Below, piece by piece: positions 57,901 to 64,000 of a DNA stretch of 64,000 bases. The translations under genes were made by a program, and so were the position numbers. The notes beneath the pieces were generated by a model, which saw only the letters and a program-made list of their open reading frames with translations, ran no database searches and was not told where the DNA came from. Origin of the DNA: Pseudomonas fortuita (GTDB lineage Bacteria; Pseudomonadota; Gammaproteobacteria; Pseudomonadales; Pseudomonadaceae); assembly GCF_026898135.2 (NCBI RefSeq), contig NZ_CP114035.2:4319501-4383500 (forward strand), in the 5' to 3' direction. Numbering within the stretch: the first letter of the stretch is position 1; each line of letters begins with the position of its first letter.

Positions 57901-60900
57901 TCACCTGCACCGGGCGTTCAAGGTTGGCGACGAATGCGGCGCGCAACACGTCGTGTCGGTCCAGCATTGCCTGCCAGGCACGCTTGAACCGCTCGATATC
58001 CAGGCCCGAAACGTTGACGCGCATCTGATTGACATACTCGCCCTGGCCTTGCTCGAAGACCGTGTGAAACAGCATGCCCTGCTGCATGGGCGAAAGCGGA
58101 TAGATGTCCTCGATGGCACCTGCCGGAATCGGCAAGGCATCCAGCTGGGCCTGATCCAGCGCAGCCAGCGGGACATCGGACGGTGTCAGGGCGACTACGT
58201 CCTGATCGACGCAATGGTCGATCAGCGCCTGAAGCTCGCTGACATAGTCGTCGGCCACGGCCTGTACCGTGGCGCGGTCGAACATGTCCTGGCTGAACGT
58301 CCAGGCCAGGCTCAGCTCGCCAGCGTAGACCTGCCCGTTGATGGACAGCAGGTTTTCCAGCAAGGCCTCGGCAGACTGGCTAGCCCCGCTGCTCTCGCTG
58401 GCCGGCTGCAGGAATCGCTCCGTGGCTGTGCCTGGGCTTTCGGCAAAGGTGCTGTCAAGCTGCCCCAGGTAATTGAACGTGATGGGGGGCACTGGCAGGC
58501 GAGCCAGCACATCCCGTGCGTGCGAATCCCCCAGATAACGCAGCGCGCCATAACCGATGCCCTTGTCGGGGATCGCGCGGAGTTGTTCCTTGATCTGCTT
58601 GATCGAGGCATCGAGGGTCGGCGCCGCTGTCAGCTTCACCGGGAACAGGCTGGTCAACCAGCCGACAGTACGGGTCAGGTCGACCGCATCGAACAGGTCT
58701 TCACGGCCATGCCCTTCCAGTTGCACCAGCACCTCATCGCGCTGCGTCCAACGGGCGATCACACGGGCCAGGGCGGTCAGCAGCAAGTCGTTGACCTGGG
58801 TGCGGTAGGCGGCTGGCGCCTGTTGTAACAGCCGCGACGTTTGCTGCCGGTCCAGGCGCGCATGCACCGTCGCGGTGTGGCGGCCATGCAGCGATCCATC
58901 AGCCCTGTCCTGGGGCAGTTGCGCGTCGACCCCTTGCAACTGCGACTGCCAGTAACCGAGCTCTGCCTGCACTGCATCGCTCTGCGCGTAGGCCTGCAGC
59001 CGTTCGGCCCAGGCTTTGGTCGAGGTGGTCCTGGCGGGCAGCACGGCAGGTTGGCCTGCCACGTGGCGGTCATAGGCGTTCTGCAGGTCCTCCAGGAGAA
59101 TGCGCCAGGACACCCCGTCCACCGCCAGGTGATGAATCACCAGGAGCAGGCGCTGGCTGCCATCGGGCAAGGTCGCCAGTACAGCGCGCAACAGCGGACC
59201 CTGTTGCAGGTTCAGGCTGCGCTGCGCTCGCTCGCACAGGGCTTGTAGCGCGTTCGCGTCGGTCAGGGTCTCTGCCCACAGCAGCCCGGCCTCAACGTCG
59301 CCCGGGGCGCAATGGGCGGCGAGCCATGCGCCTGCGTCCTGTTGTGGCGTGAAGCGCAGGCGCAACGCATCGTGATGCTCGACCAGCGTGTGCAAGGCCT
59401 TTTCCAGCGCGGCGCCATCGATAAGCCTCGTCGAGGCAAGCAGGACCGCCTGGTTCCAGTGATGAGGCTCGGCGATCGACTGTTCGAAAAACGCCTGCTG
59501 GATAGGCAGCAAGCGTGTCTCGCCGACCACCGGGGCCTGGTCGATCTGCGGGCCGCTGCCTTCCATGCGCGTGGCCACCGAGGCCAGGTCTTGTACGGTC
59601 TGATGCTGGAACAGCGCTTTGGGTGTGAAGTGGATCCCGGCCTGTCTCGCCCGGCTGACCACCTGGATCGAGATGATCGAATCCCCGCCCAGTTCGAAGA
59701 AGTTGTCCGTCACGCCGACCCGATCGAGCTTCAGGACCTCGGCCCAGATTGCCGCGATCTGTTGCTCCAGCTCGCTGCGCGGGGCCACGTAGCTGTCCTG
59801 CAGCACGCTTGCGTCGGGTTTGGGCAGGGCCTTGCGGTCCAGCTTGCCGTTGGCCGTTACCGGCAGGCGCTCAAGGAACAGCAGGTGGGTCGGGACCATG
59901 TAGTCGGCCAGCCCGTGCCTGAGGTGCTCGCGCAGTTCGCTGCGCAGTGCGTTCTGCTGCTGCGGGTCGGCCGGTGCTTCGCCGACCACCAGATACCCCG
60001 CCAGCTGCTTGCCACCCGGCCCGTCGATGTCCAGCACCACCGCCTCGCGCACGCTCGGGTGCTCGAGCAGGCGTGTCTCGATCTCGCCCAGTTCGATGCG
60101 CAGGCCGCGGATTTTCACCTGGTGGTCGAGACGGCCCTTGTACTCGATCACCCCGTCCGCCCGATAACGCGCCAGGTCACCGGTGCGGTACAGGCGACCG
60201 CCGCCCTGGGCCGTGCTGTCGAAAGGGTCCGGGACGAAGCGTTCCGCCGTCAGCGCCGGGCGCCGGTGATAACCGCGGGCCAGGCCGACGCCGCCCAGGT
60301 ACAGCTCACCGGCAGCTCGTGGGGCGACACTCTGCAAACCGGCGCCGAGGATGTGCGTCTTCAGGTTGTCGATCGGGCGGCCGATCGGCACGCCGCTGTC
60401 GCTGCCTGGGCGGCAGGTCCAGTGGGTGACGTCGATGGCCGCTTCGGTCGGGCCGTAGAGGTTGTACAACTGGGCGCCCGGCAGGCGCGCCAGGGTCTGT
60501 TGCGCCAGCTCTGCGGGCAAGGCTTCGCCGCTGCACACCACGCGCTTGAGGCCGCTGCAGCGCTCGACCTCGGCGCTGCCCATGAACGCCTGCAGCATCG
60601 AAGGCACGAAGTGCAGCGTGGTCACCGCGTGCTGCCTGATCACCTCGACCAGGCGCTGCGGATCACGGTGTTCGCCCGGTTGTGCCACCGCCAGGCGTGC
60701 GCCGACAAGCAGCGGCCAGAAGAACTCCCAGACCGAGACGTCGAAACTGAATGGGGTCTTCTGCAACACGGTATCGCCGGCGTCCAGGCCATAGGCCTTC
60801 TGCATCCAGCACAGGCGGTTGACCAGCGCGCGATGGCTGTTGCCCGCGCCCTTGGGGCGGCCGGTGGAGCCGGAGGTGTAGATCACGTAGGCCAGGTTGT

Positions 60901-62827
60901 CCGGGCAGGTGTGGTGAACCAGGTTGGCCTCACTGTAGCCCGCCAGCGGCTCAAGCAGCAGCGGCTGCACACCCTCGGGCACCGGCAACTGCGCCAGCAG
61001 GTGGGCTTGCGTCAACAACAGGCCGATGCCGCTGTCCTGCATCATGTAGGCCAGGCGCTCGGCGGGGTATTCCGGGTCCAGCGGCACATAGGCGCCACCG
61101 GCCTTGAGAATGCCCAGCAGGCCGATGACCATGTCCACGCTGCGCTCGGCGGCAATGCCCACCAGCACGTCCGGCCCCACGCCCTGCTCGCGCAGCTTGT
61201 GCGCCAGCTGGTTGGCGCGCCGGTTCAGCTGGCCATAGCTCAGGGCCTGATCGGCAAATACCAGCGCCGGGGCATCCGGGGTGGCGGCGACCTGGGCTTC
61301 GATCAGTTGCTGCAGGCACTGCTCGACCGGGTAATCGGCCTGGGTGCGGTTCCAGTCGTGAAGCACCTGTTGTTGCTGGGTGGCATTCAGCAGTGGCAGC
61401 TCGGCGATGCGCTGCTGCGGCTGGGCGACGATGGCGGCCAGCAGGCCCTGCCAGTGCCCGGCGAGCTGGGCGATGGTGGCTTCGTCGAACAGCGCGGTGG
61501 CGTAGGTCAGGAACGCACCGATGCCGTGCTCATGCTCGAGCGTGTTCAAGGCCAGGTCGAACTGGGTGGTATGGATTTCCCAGTCGAGCGCCTCCAGGGT
61601 CAGGCCTGGCAGATGCCGTGCTTGGCCACGCCCCTCGCTGGCGTGGTTGTGCATCACCTGGAACAACGGGCTATGACTGAGGCTGCGCTCTGGCTGCAGG
61701 GCTTCGACCAGTTGCTCGAACGGCAGGTCCTGATGCGCCTGTGCGCCGAGCCCGGCCTGGTGCACCTGCTCGACCAGCGCATCGAAGGTGGTGGTCAGGT
61801 CGAATTCGGCCTTGAGCACCTGGGTGTTGACGAAGAAGCCGATGAGGCCCTCGACTTCGCTGCGATTGCGGTTGGCGATCGGGACGCCGACGCGGATATC
61901 GTTCTGCCCGCTGTAGCGGTGCAGCAGGGCCTGGAAGCTTGCCAGCAGCAACGTGAAGAGGGTCACGCCCTGGCGCTTGGCCAACAGCTTCAGCGCGTCC
62001 GCCAGCGCATCGGCGAGGGTGACGTCGAAGCGCGCGCCTGCCGGGCTCTGCACCGAGCCACGCGGGCGGTCCAGCGGCAATTCGAGCACAGGTTGTTCGT
62101 CCCCCAGCCGCGCCGTCCAGTAGCTCAGCTGCTTTTCGCGCTCGCCCGCTTCCATCCATTGCCGTTGCCACAACGCGTAGTCGGCATACTGCACCGGGAG
62201 CGCCGGCAGTCGCAGTGCCTGCCCGGATCTGGCAGCTTCGTAGAAACGCACCAGCTCGTCGACCATGATCGGTGTCGACCAGCCATCGGAGACGATGTGG
62301 TGCGAGGTCAGGACCAGCACATGGTCATCCGCCGCCAGGCGCAGCAGCTTGACCCGCAGCAAGGGGCCTTGCTCCAGGTCGAATGGCTGTTGAACTTCCT
62401 GCTCCACCCAAGCCTTGAGTGCCGCAGTGGCATCGGCACCGATGCCCTTGAGCGTTTCGATCACCAGCGCGAAGGGTGCCTCGGGGTGAATCACCTGCAC
62501 CGGTTGGTCACCGTCGAGGTGAATGGTAGTGCGCAGGGTTTCGTGTCGAGCGATCAGGCCGTCGAAGCTGGCCTGCAACGCCTTGAGGTCGAGATCGCCC
62601 TTCAGGCGCAGGGCGACCGGAATGTTGTAAGCGCTGCCCTGGGGGTCCATCTGCCAGAGAAACCACTGCCGCTGCTGGGCGTAGGACAGTGCCAGGACCT
62701 CCTCCGGCGCCCTCGCAGGGATCGGCGCGACTCCGTACAAGTTGATTCCCTGACGCTTCAGGAGCATGGCCAGAGCGTGACGCTCTTTGGTGGACAACGA
62801 TTTGACGGAGTCGAGCAACGCTTGCAC
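54926..62827 (-). CDS. Pyoverdine peptide synthetase, two modules: C-A(Ser)-T-E-C-A(Gly)-T
   Basis: 2633 residues from a GTG with AGGGG eight bases upstream. Module 1: C (HHIVSDGW near 175), A with YVIYTSGSTGRPKG near 645 and code D,V,W,H,V,S,L,I,D, which is Ser; T LGGDS near 1045; E with HHLAVDG near 1231. Module 2: C HHILMDGW near 1704; A with code D,I,L,Q,I,G,L,I,W, which is Gly; T LGGHS near 2564. It therefore adds D-Ser then Gly. It starts 11 bp after the upstream synthetase. The Ser A domain is almost identical to the one ending the upstream gene. Confidence 0.93.
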   Translation of the reverse strand: MQALLDSVKSLSTKERHALAMLLKRQGINLYGVAPIPARAPEEVLALSYAQQRQWFLWQMDPQGSAYNIPVALRLKGDLDLKALQASFDGLIARHETLRTTIHLDGDQPVQVIHPEAPFALVIETLKGIGADATAALKAWVEQEVQQPFDLEQGPLLRVKLLRLAADDHVLVLTSHHIVSDGWSTPIMVDELVRFYEAARSGQALRLPALPVQYADYALWQRQWMEAGEREKQLSYWTARLGDEQPVLELPLDRPRGSVQSPAGARFDVTLADALADALKLLAKRQGVTLFTLLLASFQALLHRYSGQNDIRVGVPIANRNRSEVEGLIGFFVNTQVLKAEFDLTTTFDALVEQVHQAGLGAQAHQDLPFEQLVEALQPERSLSHSPLFQVMHNHASEGRGQARHLPGLTLEALDWEIHTTQFDLALNTLEHEHGIGAFLTYATALFDEATIAQLAGHWQGLLAAIVAQPQQRIAELPLLNATQQQQVLHDWNRTQADYPVEQCLQQLIEAQVAATPDAPALVFADQALSYGQLNRRANQLAHKLREQGVGPDVLVGIAAERSVDMVIGLLGILKAGGAYVPLDPEYPAERLAYMMQDSGIGLLLTQAHLLAQLPVPEGVQPLLLEPLAGYSEANLVHHTCPDNLAYVIYTSGSTGRPKGAGNSHRALVNRLCWMQKAYGLDAGDTVLQKTPFSFDVSVWEFFWPLLVGARLAVAQPGEHRDPQRLVEVIRQHAVTTLHFVPSMLQAFMGSAEVERCSGLKRVVCSGEALPAELAQQTLARLPGAQLYNLYGPTEAAIDVTHWTCRPGSDSGVPIGRPIDNLKTHILGAGLQSVAPRAAGELYLGGVGLARGYHRRPALTAERFVPDPFDSTAQGGGRLYRTGDLARYRADGVIEYKGRLDHQVKIRGLRIELGEIETRLLEHPSVREAVVLDIDGPGGKQLAGYLVVGEAPADPQQQNALRSELREHLRHGLADYMVPTHLLFLERLPVTANGKLDRKALPKPDASVLQDSYVAPRSELEQQIAAIWAEVLKLDRVGVTDNFFELGGDSIISIQVVSRARQAGIHFTPKALFQHQTVQDLASVATRMEGSGPQIDQAPVVGETRLLPIQQAFFEQSIAEPHHWNQAVLLASTRLIDGAALEKALHTLVEHHDALRLRFTPQQDAGAWLAAHCAPGDVEAGLLWAETLTDANALQALCERAQRSLNLQQGPLLRAVLATLPDGSQRLLLVIHHLAVDGVSWRILLEDLQNAYDRHVAGQPAVLPARTTSTKAWAERLQAYAQSDAVQAELGYWQSQLQGVDAQLPQDRADGSLHGRHTATVHARLDRQQTSRLLQQAPAAYRTQVNDLLLTALARVIARWTQRDEVLVQLEGHGREDLFDAVDLTRTVGWLTSLFPVKLTAAPTLDASIKQIKEQLRAIPDKGIGYGALRYLGDSHARDVLARLPVPPITFNYLGQLDSTFAESPGTATERFLQPASESSGASQSAEALLENLLSINGQVYAGELSLAWTFSQDMFDRATVQAVADDYVSELQALIDHCVDQDVVALTPSDVPLAALDQAQLDALPIPAGAIEDIYPLSPMQQGMLFHTVFEQGQGEYVNQMRVNVSGLDIERFKRAWQAMLDRHDVLRAAFVANLERPVQVIRKHVELPFDVLDWTAQEDIEGRLDTWAEADRRRGFDLQAAPLLRLTVIQTDSAQHHLVFTSHHILMDGWSNAQLLGEVLQHYAGVALARPAGRYRDYIEWLQRQDAEQSETFWRQQLLHLSEPTRLAQALRLDRSRADTGHGEHHQTLDAACAQALSAFARQRRVTVNTLLQAAWLLLVHRYTGQEGVAFGATVAGRPADLRGVEHQLGLFINTLPVAARLQPDLRVGEWVERLQAQNLSMREHEHTPLYDIQRWAGSAGEPLFDTLLVFENYPVGEVLQQGSSAGLAFSGTQNRERTNYPLTLMIESGNALTIHYHYDRSHLGDTGVEQIARHFANLLNALVQHADTPVGELQMLDDEERQRIVHDWNRTQMQYPHERSLPELFEMQVARTPEAPALLFAEQTLSYGELNQRANRLAGKLRTMGVGPDVLVAIAVERSVEMVVGLLAILKAGGAYVPLDPEYPRERLGFMMEQSGAHLLLTLSHLLPQLPTHSVQTWCLDSDWHQVAAFDGENLGIEQHPEHLAYCIYTSGSTGRPKGVEVRHQALVNFLASMAVEPGIDAGDRVLALTSLSFDIAGLELYLPLLAGASVVLIGERQNKDPSALQAVIERHAITTLQATPSTWRMLLQALPAQTLRGCKVISGGEALPVDLAEQLLALCGRIWNLYGPTETTIWSAAYCLDNQHPLPLLGKPIANTTLQVMAHDLSTAAIGMAGELMIGGDGLARGYQRRAALTAERFVPDPYDRSGQGGGRLYRTGDLASYRSDGVLEYVGRIDHQVKVRGYRIELGEIEARLIDDPAVREAVVIDIDGPGGKQLAGYLVSSGEAAVATEEQRSALRRHLREQLRATLPDYMVPAYLTWLDALPLTPNGKLDRKALPQPDPGVSQQGHVAPQSEVEQQIAAVWAQLLNVEKVGLNDNFFELGGHSLLALSVLSRLQLSLGLTVEPAVLFQHPVLGDFARYIESIGDASAFDEKLQRLDRLFEEFEVNE
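59757..60626. repeat. Long direct repeat, copy 1 (Ser adenylation domain)
   Basis: This stretch recurs at 63131-64000, 3374 bp away. By eye I find three base differences, all in the first 125 bp; the remaining 745 bp look identical. It encodes the A domain from specificity position 278 to the linker before the T domain. Confidence 0.9.
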
Positions 62828-62838
62828 TGATGTATCCC

Positions 62839-64000
62839 CTATGAAATCAGTTCATCAATTTCCTCCGTGGTTAGACGTTTGAGCGCCTCTAGCGATTTAG
62901 CCAGTTCTGCCTGAATCGGATCGATTTGCTGATTTTTCTCTTCGAGGCAGCGTGAGAAATCCTCCAGCCGGGGCTGTTCGAACAGTGCCTTCAAGGTGGC
63001 GTCGATGCCCGTCGCCTCACGAACGCGTACGATCACCTGGGTGGCAGACAGCGAATGGCCGCCCAGGGCGAAGAAGTTATCCGTCACGCCCACCTGGTCG
63101 AGTTTCAGGACCTCGGCCCAGATCGTCGCAATCTGTTGCTCCAGCTCGCTGCGCGGGGCCACGTAGCTGTCCTGCAGCACGCTTGCGTCGGGTTTGGGCA
63201 GGGCCTTGCGGTCCAGCTTGCCGTTGGCCGTCACCGGCAGGCGCTCGAGGAACAACAGGTGGGTCGGGACCATGTAGTCGGCCAGCCCGTGCCTGAGGTG
63301 CTCGCGCAGTTCGCTGCGCAGTGCGTTCTGCTGCTGCGGGTCGGCCGGTGCTTCGCCGACCACCAGATACCCCGCCAGCTGCTTGCCACCCGGCCCGTCG
63401 ATGTCCAGCACCACCGCCTCGCGCACGCTCGGGTGCTCGAGCAGGCGTGTCTCGATCTCGCCCAGTTCGATGCGCAGGCCGCGGATTTTCACCTGGTGGT
63501 CGAGACGGCCCTTGTACTCGATCACCCCGTCCGCCCGATAACGCGCCAGGTCACCGGTGCGGTACAGGCGACCGCCGCCCTGGGCCGTGCTGTCGAAAGG
63601 GTCCGGGACGAAGCGTTCCGCCGTCAGCGCCGGGCGCCGGTGATAACCGCGGGCCAGGCCGACGCCGCCCAGGTACAGCTCACCGGCAGCTCGTGGGGCG
63701 ACACTCTGCAAACCGGCGCCGAGGATGTGCGTCTTCAGGTTGTCGATCGGGCGGCCGATCGGCACGCCGCTGTCGCTGCCTGGGCGGCAGGTCCAGTGGG
63801 TGACGTCGATGGCCGCTTCGGTCGGGCCGTAGAGGTTGTACAACTGGGCGCCCGGCAGGCGCGCCAGGGTCTGTTGCGCCAGCTCTGCGGGCAAGGCTTC
63901 GCCGCTGCACACCACGCGCTTGAGGCCGCTGCAGCGCTCGACCTCGGCGCTGCCCATGAACGCCTGCAGCATCGAAGGCACGAAGTGCAGCGTGGTCACC
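62839..64000 (-). CDS. Upstream pyoverdine peptide synthetase, C-terminal A(Ser)-T portion (cut by window edge)
   Basis: The last 386 or so codons of a larger gene that continues past 64000. They cover the adenylation domain from the TTLHFVPSML region on. The visible specificity residues H,V,S,L,I,D agree with Ser. A carrier domain LGGHSLSATQV follows, then a 45-residue charged tail ending TTEEIDELIS that may be a docking segment. There is no E or thioesterase, so it hands L-Ser to the two-module synthetase. Most of its A domain repeats 59757-60626 nearly base for base. Confidence 0.92.
   Translation of the reverse strand, partial: VTTLHFVPSMLQAFMGSAEVERCSGLKRVVCSGEALPAELAQQTLARLPGAQLYNLYGPTEAAIDVTHWTCRPGSDSGVPIGRPIDNLKTHILGAGLQSVAPRAAGELYLGGVGLARGYHRRPALTAERFVPDPFDSTAQGGGRLYRTGDLARYRADGVIEYKGRLDHQVKIRGLRIELGEIETRLLEHPSVREAVVLDIDGPGGKQLAGYLVVGEAPADPQQQNALRSELREHLRHGLADYMVPTHLLFLERLPVTANGKLDRKALPKPDASVLQDSYVAPRSELEQQIATIWAEVLKLDQVGVTDNFFALGGHSLSATQVIVRVREATGIDATLKALFEQPRLEDFSRCLEEKNQQIDPIQAELAKSLEALKRLTTEEIDELIS
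63131..64000. repeat. Long direct repeat, copy 2 (runs off the window)
   Basis: Second copy of the Ser adenylation DNA of 59757-60626, in the neighbouring synthetase gene. The repeat is unbroken at the right edge of the window, so its full length is not visible. Just left of 63131 the two genes diverge and encode different carrier domains (LGGHS here, LGGDS there). Confidence 0.9.

Noticed and set aside
59312..62830. Plus-strand open frame of about 1170 codons opposite the two-module synthetase
   Set aside because: Antisense shadow of conserved C, A, T and E domains; rich in Gln/Arg/His/Leu with no fold signature.
42603..64000. Repeated motifs in the synthetase region as a CRISPR or tandem repeat array
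   Set aside because: They are homologous catalytic modules spaced by kilobases, within open reading frames.

Overview
The window is chromosomal DNA of a fluorescent Pseudomonas, most likely of the P. putida group. The evidence is uniformly high GC, the fixed sdhCDAB-sucAB-lpd-sucCD order with gltA divergent, a P. putida-type REP pair, an mqsRA module next to the ETF-quinone oxidoreductase gene, and a large pyoverdine locus. I saw no rRNA, tRNA, CRISPR array, insertion sequence or phage gene.

1-12.3 kb is core energy metabolism: on the minus strand sdhC, sdhD, sdhA, sdhB, sucA, sucB, lpd, sucC and the start of sucD; on the plus strand gltA. 12.3-17.7 kb is ordinary chromosome: a START-domain protein, a YkgJ-type Cys-cluster protein, a Lys/Pro/Ala-rich exported protein, a MocR-type regulator, and a three-gene envelope set (solute-binding protein, DUF4398 lipoprotein, OmpA lipoprotein). 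17.7-21.7 kb is the electron-transfer-flavoprotein system (etfBA, divergent ETF-QO with a PsrA-like site). 21.7-25.1 kb has the MqsR/MqsA toxin-antitoxin pair with two operator-like palindromes, an MFS symporter, a degenerate receiver protein and an azurin.

25.2-64 kb is a pyoverdine locus: an ECF sigma gene with a Fur-box-like site, pvdR-pvdT-opmQ (efflux), pvdP (tyrosinase) divergent from pvdM-pvdO-ptaA (periplasmic maturation), pvdA-pvdE (ornithine hydroxylation, ferribactin export), fpvA (receptor), and on the minus strand three peptide-synthetase genes followed by an alpha/beta hydrolase. Four promoters match the PvdS box TAAAT-N16-CGT exactly, two of them back to back between pvdP and pvdM.

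Reading the adenylation codes by eye, the synthetases predict a peptide segment ...Ser, D-Ser, Gly, D-Ser, Ser, hydroxyornithine. The last synthetase ends in an epimerisation domain with no thioesterase. The Ser adenylation domain is repeated almost identically in two neighbouring synthetases. A periplasmic transaminase of the PtaA type sits where P. aeruginosa has pvdN, pointing to an alpha-ketoglutarate side chain. pvdA is inside the cluster and pvdF is not in this window. The synthetase region is the most promising place for a new product.
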